From JAGSOU01 sp049974865 (GTDB lineage Bacteria > Pseudomonadota > Alphaproteobacteria > Rhodobacterales > Rhodobacteraceae): 64,000 bases of DNA. A program made the translations under genes and the position numbers. Below, one piece after another: positions 10,036 to 17,368 of this stretch. Numbering within the stretch: the stretch's first letter is position 1; every line of letters starts with the position of its first letter. The notes under the pieces were generated by a model. That model did not search any database and was not told the DNA's origin. It saw nothing but the letters and a program-made list of their open reading frames with translations. The stretch spans positions 1 through 64,000 of the forward strand of contig JBNGCX010000013.1 in NCBI GenBank assembly GCA_049974865.1, written 5' to 3'.

Positions 10036-10155
10036 ACCTGCCGCCAATTGGCCATAAACCCCAGTTTATGCCGTTCTGCGGGGGGTTTAAGGCCGGCATT
10101 TTAAGCCCCAGTTGATAGAGGCGCCGGCGCTGGCGTGCTTTTCGTTCTCTCGTCA

Positions 10156-10176
10156 GGCCACACGTGGTGTGTGGCC
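10156..10176 (+). promoter_or_regulatory. Leader hairpin before the first acidic protein gene
   Basis: GGCCACAC (10156-10163) and GTGTGGCC (10169-10176) form a perfect 8-bp stem with loop GTGGT, ending 23 bases before ATG 10200. The GGAAAGGA ribosome-binding region follows it. A similarly placed hairpin precedes the paralogous gene at 10860. Confidence 0.45.
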
Positions 10177-10199
10177 GCGTACCGGAAAGGAACGAGAAG

Positions 10200-10772
10200 A
10201 TGCAGATCAAGAAATTCATTGCCGTCTCGGCCGCAGCCGTCCTGATGTCGGGCACCGCCATGGCGCAGCAGCAGAATGACCCCGTGGTCGACGGAATCGT
10301 GCAGGAACTGGCCGCCGAGGGCTATTCCAAGATCCAGATACGCCGCACCTTTACCGGCCGCTACCGCGTCGAGGCGCAGAACCAGAACCGCGAGACCGAG
10401 CGCGTCTACGACGCCGACGGCAACCTGGTGCGGGAAGAAGGCGAGGCCGTCCGCGAGCGGTCCCGGGTGCGCACCGAGGTCAAGGCCGGCGCGGCGGCCG
10501 CAGATCGCGACTCGACGGACGATGACTCCGATGACGATTCCTCCGACGACAACGGCGATGACGACTCGTCCGACGACAACAGCGATGACAGCGACGACGA
10601 TGATCGCGGCGACAGCGGCAACGACGATCGCGGGGGCCGGGACGACAGCGGCGACGATGATCATGGCGGCCGCGACGACGACTCGGGCCACGACGGTGGT
10701 CGCGATGACTCGTCCGACGACAGCGGGGATGATGACTCCGGTGATGACAGCGGCGATGATGACGATGACTAA
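10200..10772 (+). CDS. Secreted PepSY-like protein with a long Asp/Ser/Gly-rich tail
   Basis: The 190-residue protein begins with a signal peptide (residues 1 to about 22, ending TAMA). A domain of about 55 residues follows (26-80), of PepSY style: a helix VVDGIVQELAAEGYSKI, a strand region RRTFTGRYRVEA and a turn YDADGNLVREE. From about residue 100 to the end it is almost only Asp, Ser and Gly with a few Arg and His. The tail may bind Ca2+ or other cations, which is inference. GGAAAGGAACG before ATG 10200 sets the start; the in-frame GTG at 10164 lies inside the leader hairpin. It is paralogous to the next gene. Confidence 0.8.
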   Translation: MQIKKFIAVSAAAVLMSGTAMAQQQNDPVVDGIVQELAAEGYSKIQIRRTFTGRYRVEAQNQNRETERVYDADGNLVREEGEAVRERSRVRTEVKAGAAAADRDSTDDDSDDDSSDDNGDDDSSDDNSDDSDDDDRGDSGNDDRGGRDDSGDDDHGGRDDDSGHDGGRDDSSDDSGDDDSGDDSGDDDDD

Positions 10773-10805
10773 GGGCGGACTCGTGTATTGAGTGCCAGTC
10801 CGGCA

Positions 10806-10839
10806 CGGCGCCCCGGCCCAGTCGGCTGCCGGGGCGCCG
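10806..10839 (+). promoter_or_regulatory. Strong hairpin between the two acidic protein genes
   Basis: CGGCGCCCCGGC (10806-10817) and GCCGGGGCGCCG (10828-10839) form a perfect 12-bp stem with a 10-base loop. It lies 34 bases after the first gene and ends 20 bases before the next ATG. No T-run follows, so an mRNA-stabilising or leader structure is more likely than an intrinsic terminator. Confidence 0.5.
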
Positions 10840-10859
10840 GCGCAGTTGGGAAAGGTGAC

Positions 10860-11390
10860 ATGATGAAACGCAGGAAGTTCCTCAGGCAGTTTCTGGCGGC
10901 CACGGCGGCGGTCTCGATTCTGGCGGCCGGCCCGGTCGCCGCGGCCAGCCTCGAAGATAGGGTCGTGGAGCAGCTCCGCGAGCAGGGTTTCGAGTCGATC
11001 CGCATCTCGCGAACCTGGCTGGGACGCCTGCGCATCAAGGCCCGCGGCCGCGGCTATGAGCGTGAAATCATCATCAACCCGCGCACCGGTGAAATCCTGC
11101 GCGATTTCTGGGAGGACGAGGACCAGGAGGCCGGGCTGTTTTCGCCCGATGGGCGCGACCGTGACAGCCGCGACGACACGGGCGGCAGCGACGACAGCGA
11201 CAATGACGACAACGACGGCGATGACGGTCGGGATGGCGACGACAGCGATACCGACGATGGCGGTCGCGACAACGATGGCGGCAGCGACAACGATGGCGGC
11301 AGGGACGACAACGACGGCAGCGGCAATGACGGCGGCGGAGGTGACAGCGGTGGCGGCGATGATGGCGACGACGGCGACGATGATGACTGA
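10860..11390 (+). CDS. Second secreted PepSY-like protein with Asp/Gly-rich tail
   Basis: This 176-residue paralogue of the upstream gene starts MMKRRKFLRQFLAAT, a signal peptide with a twin-arginine-like RRKFL motif, probably cleaved after GPVAA. Residues about 30-84 form the PepSY-like domain (VVEQLREQGFESIRISRTW, then GYEREIIINPRTGEILRDF). Residues about 98-176 are Asp/Gly/Ser/Asn-rich. ATG 10860 and ATG 10863 are both possible, with GGGAAAGG just upstream. The two genes and the following LuxR-type gene are closely spaced and co-directional, suggesting one regulated module. The exact role is unknown. Confidence 0.8.
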   Translation: MMKRRKFLRQFLAATAAVSILAAGPVAAASLEDRVVEQLREQGFESIRISRTWLGRLRIKARGRGYEREIIINPRTGEILRDFWEDEDQEAGLFSPDGRDRDSRDDTGGSDDSDNDDNDGDDGRDGDDSDTDDGGRDNDGGSDNDGGRDDNDGSGNDGGGGDSGGGDDGDDGDDDD

Positions 11391-11452
11391 GCCGCTGGCC
11401 GTGGCCCCGGGCTTCCGGGCCGGAACGCTTTAGGCGCCGCGGGTTGAGCAAG

Positions 11453-11953
11453 ATGAATGACAAGATCTTCATAACCGCCGTCTGGCTGGTTCAGGCGCTC
11501 TGCGCCGTGTTCTTCGTATCGGACATCTTCCTGACGGTCGCCGGGGCCCGCAGCACCCCGCTGAGTTGGCAAACCCGAGAATTGCTGGAGATCGGTGCCG
11601 CCCTGGGGCTGATCCTGGGGCTGTTGCTGGGCGCGGTGGCGCTGCGGCGCACCATGCAGCGCAACGACCGCGCGCAAGAGCAACTCCGCGTGGCGCGCGG
11701 CGCGTTCCTCGACCTCGTCGAGGAACGGTTTGCGGCCTGGGCGCTGACGCCGGCGGAACGCGACGTGGCGATGTTCTCGATCAAGGGGCTCAGCACGGCC
11801 GAGATCGCGGCGCTTCGCAACACCTCCGAGGGCACGGTGAAGGCGCAGACCAACGCGATCTACCGCAAGGCCGGGGTCAGCGGGCGCTCGCAGCTCATGA
11901 GCCTGTTCATCGACGACCTGATGGACGAGGCGCTGCTGCCCGACAAGGGCTAG
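11453..11953 (+). CDS. Membrane-anchored LuxR-type transcriptional regulator
   Basis: This 166-residue protein has two hydrophobic segments (about residues 5-28 and 42-64), a short coiled linker RRTMQRNDRAQEQLRVARG, then a C-terminal GerE/LuxR helix-turn-helix (LTPAERDVAMFSIKGLSTAEIA, then GTVKAQTNAIYRKAGVSGR). Regulators of this layout could sense an envelope state. An in-frame TTG at 11444 is an alternative start; neither has a strong ribosome site. Its TAG overlaps the stop of the convergent gene at 11950 in a shared CTAG. Proximity suggests it controls the two acidic secreted proteins, which is inference. Confidence 0.82.
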   Translation: MNDKIFITAVWLVQALCAVFFVSDIFLTVAGARSTPLSWQTRELLEIGAALGLILGLLLGAVALRRTMQRNDRAQEQLRVARGAFLDLVEERFAAWALTPAERDVAMFSIKGLSTAEIAALRNTSEGTVKAQTNAIYRKAGVSGRSQLMSLFIDDLMDEALLPDKG

Positions 11954-12336
11954 CCGGCCTCGCCGGCATCATAGGCCTTCAGCACCTCCAGCGGCACGAA
12001 CTCCAACGCCGCCTCATGGGTGGCCTCCAGCCGGACCCGCGGTGCGCAACCCTCCTCGTGGGCCTGCACGAAGCGCCCGGCGCAGAGGCACCACTGGTCG
12101 CCGGGCTTCAGCCCGGCAAAGCCGAATTCGGGGCGCGGTGTGCTGAGGTCGTTGCCGACATATTTCGAATAGGCCAGGAACTCGGCGGTCATGACGGCGC
12201 AGACCGTGTGGCTGCCGCGGTCCTCGGGCCCGGTGTCGCAGCAGCCGTTTCGGAAGAACCCGGTCAGCGGCGCGCGCGAGCAGGGGGCGAGGGTGCCGCC
12301 GAGGACGTTGCGCGAGGGCAGCATGTCTGCGGGCAT
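11950..12336 (-). CDS. DUF2237 family protein
   Basis: This 128-residue cytoplasmic protein matches the DUF2237 pattern: NVLGGTLAPCS near the start, TGFFRNGCCDTG, DRGSHTVCAVMTAEFL, then KPGDQWCLCAGRFVQA and a C-terminal VRLEATHEAALEFVPLEVL. Six cysteines, including CC and CLC, are conserved in this family and may bind metal, but no activity is established. It is convergent with the LuxR-type gene and shares a CTAG stop with it. Confidence 0.88.
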   Translation of the reverse strand: MPADMLPSRNVLGGTLAPCSRAPLTGFFRNGCCDTGPEDRGSHTVCAVMTAEFLAYSKYVGNDLSTPRPEFGFAGLKPGDQWCLCAGRFVQAHEEGCAPRVRLEATHEAALEFVPLEVLKAYDAGEAG

Positions 12337-12369
12337 GATGATCTCCTTGCCGTTCCCGGCGATTCTAGA

Positions 12370-13398
12370 TCAGGGTGCGGCCCAGTCCACCCACCGGCCG
12401 TGAAAATCGATGCGCCCCAGCGGGACATGCCGGTCGCCGGGCCAGAGCCGCAGGTCGAGCGCGGCGCCCGGTTCCTGCCCGTCGGCCTCCATCCGCAGCC
12501 AGGCCAGCGGCGCGCTCTCGGTTGCCTGGGCCCCCGCCGCCTCGATCATCTCCCGGCCGCGCGCCCGGGTTTCCGCCGGAAAATACTGCCAGGCGATGGT
12601 GTGATAGACCACGTGCAGCAGCCCGTCGCGCGGGGCGTCCAGCCGTCCCTCCAGCCAGTCGATGGCATCGGCCCGGTCCACCGGGACGGGCGGCAGGGTG
12701 AGGGCGGCGCGGGTCCGCGTCAGCCGGTCGGACTGGTCGGGCCAGAGATAGGCCAGGAGCCGTAACTGCCCCTCGGCCGTGCCCGCATCGATCGGGTTCA
12801 GGTCGACACCCCGCCGCGCGGCGACCTCGGGCGGGCAGGGCGGCGGCAGGGCCCCGCGCCACTCCGGGGTGAGGGTTAGCACCGCGTCCTTGGGGCCGTA
12901 GGATTGGCCCCCGATCTGCAGCGCGTATCCGTCCCAGTTCAGGTTCAGCCCGGCGCTGGCTCCCAGCTCTGACAGAACCATGGGCAGCCCGGTTTCCGCG
13001 CGCAGCCAGTGGCCCGCGGCGATCAGCCCGGCGCTGCGGCGCAGCTCGTTCGTCTGGGGCGGGCTGTCCAGCCAGCGGTGCATATGCGCGGCACGGTCCC
13101 GCAGCGCGGCCGAAACGGCCTGCCACAGCGCCGCGTCATCGGCCTCGTGCGGCGGATAGGCGGCGGCCAGAGCAGGGGACTGTCCCTCCAGCACCAGCGC
13201 ATGCAACCCGGCGGCCAGCCGCAGCGGAACGGAAACGGCCGAGGGGCTGCAATCGCCGGGCCAGTTCAGCACGCGGTCCGCGACCGGAGTGCCGGCCTCC
13301 AGCCGGTCGTGCAGAAGCCTCATCAGCCGCGCCATGAAGGGCGAACCAAGCGCCGCACAGGCCTCTGCCTGCCACAGCAGGGCCTCGTGCGAGGTCAC
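12370..13398 (-). CDS. DUF2332 family protein
   Basis: This 342-residue protein of the DUF2332 family is recognisable by the segment TNELRRSAGLIAAGHWL and the Rossmann-like ELGASAGLNLNWD. Later come NPIDAGTAEGQLRLLAYLWPDQ and a C-terminal HGRWVDWA. ELGASAGLN resembles a methyltransferase SAM-binding loop, but the activity is not established. Its GTG start overlaps the pth stop (GTGA), so it is co-expressed behind pth. Confidence 0.86.
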   Translation of the reverse strand: MTSHEALLWQAEACAALGSPFMARLMRLLHDRLEAGTPVADRVLNWPGDCSPSAVSVPLRLAAGLHALVLEGQSPALAAAYPPHEADDAALWQAVSAALRDRAAHMHRWLDSPPQTNELRRSAGLIAAGHWLRAETGLPMVLSELGASAGLNLNWDGYALQIGGQSYGPKDAVLTLTPEWRGALPPPCPPEVAARRGVDLNPIDAGTAEGQLRLLAYLWPDQSDRLTRTRAALTLPPVPVDRADAIDWLEGRLDAPRDGLLHVVYHTIAWQYFPAETRARGREMIEAAGAQATESAPLAWLRMEADGQEPGAALDLRLWPGDRHVPLGRIDFHGRWVDWAAP

Positions 13399-14093
13399 TT
13401 GAACTTGTCCACCAGCTTTTGCAGCGGGCTGCGGTCATCGGGGGCGGGGGCTGGCTCCGGTTTCGCCTTCGGCGCCTTCTCGGCCTTCTCCGCTGCCTTG
13501 CCCGCGCTGGTCGAGGAGCGCGGCGGCGCCACGCGCAGCGCGACCGCGTTCATGAAACGCCCGGTGTCGCCTTCGGCCAGCGCCGGCGCGCCGTCCGAGA
13601 GGCCGCGCAGCAGGTCGTCCAGCCAGTCCTGGTCGGCCTTGGCAAAATCGTTCAGCACGTAGGTCGCCACCTTGTCCTTGTGGCCCGGATGGCCGATGCC
13701 CAGCCGGACCCGCCCATAATCCGCCCCGATATGGGCGTGGACGGAGCGCAGCCCGTTATGGCCCGCATGCCCGCCGCCCTGCTTGAACCGCGCCTTGCCG
13801 GGCGCCAGGTCCAGCTCGTCGTGGAAGACCACCACGTCGCCGGGCTCCAGCTTGAAGAAGCGCAACGCCTCGCCCACCGACTGGCCCGAGCGGTTCATGA
13901 AGGTGCCGGGCTTGAGCAGGACGACCTTTTCGCGGCCCAGTCGGCCCTCGCAGATCTCGCCCTGGAATTTCGCCCGCCAAGGGGAAAACCCGTGATCCTC
14001 GGCGATCCGGTCGACGGCCATGAAGCCGATATTATGCCGGTTGCCCGCATATTTCGCGCCGGGATTGCCCAGCCCCACGAACAGCCGCATCAC
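13395..14093 (-). CDS. pth: Peptidyl-tRNA hydrolase
   Basis: Pth releases peptides from dropped-off peptidyl-tRNA. The 232-residue protein begins MMRLFVGLGNPGAKYAGNRH with the catalytic His and conserved Asn, followed by KPGTFMNRSGQSV, VVFHDELDLAPGKARFK and GGGHAGHNGLRS, all family hallmarks. About 40 residues at the C terminus are an Ala/Pro/Lys-rich extension beyond the usual length of about 190. It lies downstream of rplY on the same strand, an arrangement seen across bacteria, but a terminator separates them. Confidence 0.97.
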   Translation of the reverse strand: MMRLFVGLGNPGAKYAGNRHNIGFMAVDRIAEDHGFSPWRAKFQGEICEGRLGREKVVLLKPGTFMNRSGQSVGEALRFFKLEPGDVVVFHDELDLAPGKARFKQGGGHAGHNGLRSVHAHIGADYGRVRLGIGHPGHKDKVATYVLNDFAKADQDWLDDLLRGLSDGAPALAEGDTGRFMNAVALRVAPPRSSTSAGKAAEKAEKAPKAKPEPAPAPDDRSPLQKLVDKFK

Positions 14094-14150
14094 GCTGCCT
14101 CCTCTTTCCGCGATCTGGCCCTTTCCTAAGGGGGCGGCCCCTGCGCCGCA

Positions 14151-14183
14151 AACAAAAACGCGAGGGCCGGGGCCCCCGCGTTT
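14151..14183 (-). terminator. Rho-independent terminator of rplY
   Basis: On the minus strand AAACGCG (complement of 14177-14183) pairs with CGCGTTT (complement of 14156-14162) around an inner GC-rich stem, then TTTTTGTT follows. It ends rplY transcription about 25 bases after the stop. Some read-through to pth is possible. Confidence 0.85.
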
Positions 14184-14207
14184 CCAATTGCATCGTGAGG
14201 GGAGGAT

Positions 14208-14849
14208 TTACTCCTCGCCGGCCTCCACGGCCTCTTCGGCTTCGGCTTCGCCTTCTTCCTCTTCGGCCGAGCGCAGGCCCGACGGAGCGGAGATGTTGGC
14301 GATCACGAAGTCGCGGTCGGTGATCATCGGGCGCGTGCCCTCGGGCAGCGGCACGTCCGAGATATGGACGATGTCGCCGATGTTCATGCCGGCCAGGTCA
14401 ACGGTGATCTTTTCCGGGATATCGCCGGCGGTCACCTTCAGCTCGACATCCGGGCGCACCACGGTGAGAACGCCGCCCTTCTTGATGCCGGGGGCCTCTT
14501 CTTCGTTGATGAACTCGACCGGGATGTGCAGGTTGATGCGCGAGGTGCGGCGCAGGCGCATCAGGTCCAGATGGGTCGGCAGGTCCTTGACCACGTCGCG
14601 CTGCACATTGCGGCAGATCACGCGGACGTCGTCCTGGCCCTCGACCTTGAGGTTGAACAGCGTCGACAGGAAGCGGCCCGCTTTCAGCAGCTTGACCAGC
14701 TCGTTGTACTTGATGTTGATCGGCTGCGGATCTTCGCCGCCGCCGTAAACAATGCCCGGTACCAGGTTCTCGCGGCGAGCTTGACGAGCGGCCCCCTTGC
14801 CCGTCCCCGTCCGAACCGTGGCGTTGAGATCAGGAATCTGACCAGCCAT
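14208..14849 (-). CDS. rplY: 50S ribosomal protein L25, general stress (Ctc/TL5) type
   Basis: L25 binds 5S rRNA. The 213-residue protein has the N-terminal L25 domain (LNATVRTGTGKGAARQARR, PGIVYGG, then FNLKVEGQDDVRVICRNVQRD) and the C-terminal TL5/CTC beta domain (VPVEFINEEEAPGIKKGG appears here as IPVEFINEEEAPG). It ends in a Glu/Ala-rich acidic tail. ATG 14849 is preceded by TAGGAGAAAC. Together with pth it forms the common rplY-pth pair. Confidence 0.96.
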   Translation of the reverse strand: MAGQIPDLNATVRTGTGKGAARQARRENLVPGIVYGGGEDPQPINIKYNELVKLLKAGRFLSTLFNLKVEGQDDVRVICRNVQRDVVKDLPTHLDLMRLRRTSRINLHIPVEFINEEEAPGIKKGGVLTVVRPDVELKVTAGDIPEKITVDLAGMNIGDIVHISDVPLPEGTRPMITDRDFVIANISAPSGLRSAEEEEGEAEAEEAVEAGEE

Positions 14850-15003
14850 GATGTTTCTCCTAGGTTATGGGCATCCTCCAAGGGTGTATGCCCGAATGAA
14901 GCCGCGCGTATAGACGAGACTCGGCTGAAGGAAAAGAGGAAAATCCGCCATTCGCCGTAAGGAGGCGCCTGCGGCGCCGCGCCTTCTGGCACTTCGTGCG
15001 GTC

Positions 15004-15020
15004 TTGGGGCTCTGCCCCAA
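15004..15020. repeat. Short palindrome of the intergenic repeat family
   Basis: TTGGGGC (15004-15010), TCT and GCCCCAA (15014-15020) form a perfect small hairpin just before the transposon insertion point. Together with CCCCGGGATATTTT it resembles a recurrent Roseobacter-group intergenic element; the family assignment is from memory, not a search. Confidence 0.5.
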
Positions 15021-15027
15021 ACCCCGG

Positions 15028-15035
15028 GATATTTT
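15028..15035. repeat. Target-site duplication, left copy (GATATTTT)
   Basis: GATATTTT directly abuts the left terminal inverted repeat and is repeated directly after the right one at 18740-18747. IS1595-family elements are known to make 8-bp duplications. Confidence 0.88.
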
Positions 15036-15062
15036 CGGCCTTATGTATCAAACGCACCAAGC
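15036..15062 (+). repeat. Left terminal inverted repeat (27 bp)
   Basis: It is a perfect reverse complement of 18713-18739, running from CGGCCTTATG to CACCAAGC. Identity with the other end stops at both borders. Confidence 0.92.
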
Positions 15063-15101
15063 CGCTCGGAGGGATGAGCGGTGATTAAGGCGCTGGCTAT
15101 T

Positions 15102-15983
15102 CTATTCTTTGTGCTGCTCACCAAAATCGACGCGCATTCCAGAACGATTTTCCACAGTGAGTCTCTCGATGGCATGGCGATCCAACGGATGTGGCCTCAA
15201 AGGAATATCCACGCCAGTCTTTGCTGGTTTAAGATATGCTATGAAAACCCTTTCATCTTCGATGTTTTCATCAAAGACATCTTTAAACGCGTACTTGATA
15301 ACGATGTCCATAAAGCATTCATCGAGATCAAAAACGGCCATGTCATCCGCCACCATGGAAGAAGACCCAATATTCATCTCAGGGAGATTTTTCCCCTCAC
15401 CAGCCCCGATATCAATCCCCCAAGATTCTGGAGAGAGGTCCAAAGTTCCGCGGAAGGAGTGATGCAACGGTGGATAATATCTGACCATTGCTGTCCATCT
15501 GAACCATTGCGCTGGAGACTGACCGTAATTCTTTACAGCAATCTTGATGATCGGCCTGATGCTTTTGTCAGTCATGACAGGATCGCCTGGCTCAAGGCGA
15601 ACATAACCACCAATAATTCTTACATATGCCCGAACCTGTGCCTCTCCGATTTCTCTGGTGTCATCAGCCATCTTTTGGGTGGCAAGCAGGGTCTTCCAAA
15701 CGAACCACACAGCAGTGGCACTGAGAGCTACAGCTACAATGCTGAGAAACGCCATGATCCACTGAGCAAGGGTGTCCTCAGTCGAAACGAGACCGCTCCA
15801 TCGCAAATAGCTCTTGCCGTATTTCTGTTCTGCGGCTTCTCCGCCGCTCTGGCTTTCTTCTGCCTGTGCTTGCTCGCTGCCAGATGGTTCGAGATGCGCT
15901 ATGGAAACAAGAAATATCGTAGCCGCAAGCAGGCCGATGATTAATCCAAGTGCAAAGTATCCGTCTCTAGCGCGCTTAAGCAT
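15102..15983 (-). CDS. Transposon passenger: membrane-anchored protein of unknown function
   Basis: This 293-residue protein has two transmembrane helices, at about residues 10-30 (YFALGLIIGLLAATIFLVSI) and 75-97 (WIMAFLSIVAVALSATAVWF), separated by a Ser/Glu-rich stretch. A soluble C-terminal domain follows, with RAYVRIIGGYVRL, IKIAVKNYGQSPAQ and KYAFKDVFDE. The beta-rich KNYGQSPA segment is seen in many uncharacterised proteobacterial mobile-element proteins. It overlaps the DUF6471 gene by 43 bases on the same strand, implying one transcript. It begins 39 bases inside the left inverted repeat. No known function is recognised. Confidence 0.75.
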   Translation of the reverse strand: MLKRARDGYFALGLIIGLLAATIFLVSIAHLEPSGSEQAQAEESQSGGEAAEQKYGKSYLRWSGLVSTEDTLAQWIMAFLSIVAVALSATAVWFVWKTLLATQKMADDTREIGEAQVRAYVRIIGGYVRLEPGDPVMTDKSIRPIIKIAVKNYGQSPAQWFRWTAMVRYYPPLHHSFRGTLDLSPESWGIDIGAGEGKNLPEMNIGSSSMVADDMAVFDLDECFMDIVIKYAFKDVFDENIEDERVFIAYLKPAKTGVDIPLRPHPLDRHAIERLTVENRSGMRVDFGEQHKE

Positions 15984-16165
15984 TGCAACAAGAACGCCGC
16001 GCTAAACTTCCCTCTGGACAGTTTGTTGGCGACGTTCACCTCTTTCTCGCTGATTCCAATGTCTGCCAGCTTTTCAACAAGCTGAGCGTAAGTCACCCCC
16101 TTGCGTTTCAACTCTGCCTTGAGAAGATTGGAAGCCTTTGCTTCCCATTCGGTTTGTGTCGGCAT
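15941..16165 (-). CDS. DUF6471-type small protein, transposon passenger
   Basis: The 74-residue protein reads MPTQTEWEAKASNLLKAELK followed by RKGVTYAQLVEKLADIGI and ANKLSRGKFSAAFLLQCLSA. This is the DUF6471 pattern, an XRE-like helix-turn-helix (helices near VTYAQLVEKLADIG and GKFSAAFLLQCL). It is divergent from the transposase across about 96 bases containing two palindromes. An autoregulatory repressor of the transposon is therefore a reasonable inference. Its end overlaps the following membrane-protein gene. Confidence 0.8.
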   Translation of the reverse strand: MPTQTEWEAKASNLLKAELKRKGVTYAQLVEKLADIGISEKEVNVANKLSRGKFSAAFLLQCLSALETDTLHLD

Positions 16166-16173
16166 ATCGCCCT

Positions 16174-16201
16174 CATACTAAAATCTATCTTTTTTAGTAT
16201 G
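16174..16201. promoter_or_regulatory. Palindrome upstream of the DUF6471 gene
   Basis: CATACTAAAA (16174-16183) and TTTTAGTATG (16192-16201) are perfect inverted repeats with an 8-base spacer, placed 9 bases before the DUF6471 start. It is a candidate operator for the divergent promoters. Confidence 0.5.
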
Positions 16202-16228
16202 TAACCTATTGAACGCAGTATGTCACCT

Positions 16229-16262
16229 TACTATATCTGTTAGGAACATAACGGATATAGTA
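16229..16262. promoter_or_regulatory. Palindrome abutting the transposase start
   Basis: TACTATATCTGTTA (16229-16242) and TAACGGATATAGTA (16249-16262) match as inverted repeats at 13 of 14 positions with a 6-base spacer. The right arm ends at the A of the transposase ATG, so a bound protein or an RNA hairpin would directly affect transposase expression. Both palindromes share the TACTA/TAGTA ends. Confidence 0.55.
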
Positions 16263-17227
16263 TGATGGCACAGCATTTCCTCCTCTCCGCAGCGTCCCGC
16301 ACCCTCAGCCTTCGCAAAATCTACAAGGCTGGCGAAGATGCGGCCTATGACACCTTCTGCAAGATGCGCTGGCATGAGACGGATGGCGAGGCGGTTTGCC
16401 CGCGTTGCGGCTGCTGTGAAACCTACAACATCACCACGCGCCGCAAGTTCAAGTGCAAGGGCTGCTATCACCAGTTCTCGGTCACGTCTGGAACGATCTT
16501 CGCAAGCCGGAAGATGGACTTTGTAGACCTGCTGGCCGCGATCTGCATCATCGTGAACGCTGCCAAGGGCGTTTCGATGGTTCAGCTTTCGCGTGACCTG
16601 GACTGCCAGTACAAGACCGCCTTCGTGCTGGCACACAAGCTGCGCGAGGCGATGGCGCAAGAGGTCCATACCGGTGAGGTCCTGACCGATCACGTTGAGA
16701 TTGATGGTGCCTATTTCGGCGGCCACATTCGCCCCGAGAACCGCAAGGAAGATCGGAAAGACCGCCGCCTGAAAGAAAACCAGACCGGCAAGCGCCGCGT
16801 CGTGATCGTGATGCGTGAACGCAAGGGCCGCACCCTGCCGTTCATTGCCAAGCAGGAAGCCGAAGGCGTGGCACTGGCGCAAGAGAACATCTGCCGCATG
16901 GCATCTATATCGGCTGACGAAGCCTCGCATTGGGATCTTCTGCATGCCGGATGGAACGTGGACCGTGTGAACCACAGCGAATGCTACAGCGACCACGGCA
17001 AGCACACCAACATGGCTGAAAGCTACTTTTCGCGCCTGCGCCGCATGGTCATGGGACAGCACCACCACGTTAGCCCGCAGTACCTTCACCAGTACGCGAA
17101 CCACGCTGCATGGCTGGAAGACAACCGCCGCACCGACAATGGGACGCTGGCGCTGGTCATGGTATCGAATGCAATGGGTTCGCCTGTCAGCCGCCAGTGG
17201 AAGGGATATTGGCAACATGCGGCGTAA
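16262..17227 (+). CDS. IS1595-family (ISXO2-like) transposase
   Basis: This 321-residue protein has an N-terminal zinc ribbon (CPRCGCC at about 48-54, then FKCKGCYHQF), typical of IS1595 transposases. It is followed by the ISXO2-like DDE domain, with DHVEIDGAYFGG holding the first catalytic Asp and the C-terminal catalytic region near HTNMAESYFSRLRR. The conserved YLHQYANHAAWLEDNRR block ends the domain. The frame is intact. It lies in the middle of an element with matching inverted repeats and is the only transposase in it. The start ATG lies at the edge of a palindrome, suggesting tight control. Confidence 0.95.
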   Translation: MMAQHFLLSAASRTLSLRKIYKAGEDAAYDTFCKMRWHETDGEAVCPRCGCCETYNITTRRKFKCKGCYHQFSVTSGTIFASRKMDFVDLLAAICIIVNAAKGVSMVQLSRDLDCQYKTAFVLAHKLREAMAQEVHTGEVLTDHVEIDGAYFGGHIRPENRKEDRKDRRLKENQTGKRRVVIVMRERKGRTLPFIAKQEAEGVALAQENICRMASISADEASHWDLLHAGWNVDRVNHSECYSDHGKHTNMAESYFSRLRRMVMGQHHHVSPQYLHQYANHAAWLEDNRRTDNGTLALVMVSNAMGSPVSRQWKGYWQHAA

Positions 17228-17368
17228 TTTTGGAATGGGACGTTTTCCCTAGAGGGAAGTAATTGCGAAGAGGGAGTATCCCACTGAAGCAAGTATATCG
17301 GATTTCGTGCAATCAATTGCACGGCGGAATCGTCCATGATATAAAGAATGAAGCGGATCGTATCGTCG

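Noticed and set aside
10500..11390. Repetitive GAC/GAT/AGC tracts that could be mistaken for a CRISPR or tandem repeat array.
   Set aside because: The period is irregular and codon-phased and encodes the Asp/Ser/Gly tails. There are no spacers or constant repeats.
10406..11683. Long ORFs on the minus strand and in alternative frames opposite the two acidic protein genes.
   Set aside because: They are Arg/His- or Ser/Pro-rich mirror images of the GAC/GAT repeats, with no starts or protein character. They are shadow frames.
14850..15035. A gene between rplY and the transposon.
   Set aside because: The stretch holds the rplY promoter and GC-rich palindromic repeats only. Its ORFs are short shadows.
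17307..17322. Palindrome GTGCAAT-CA-ATTGCAC as a terminator for the transposon tRNA.
   Set aside because: The loop would be only two bases and no T-run follows on the minus strand.
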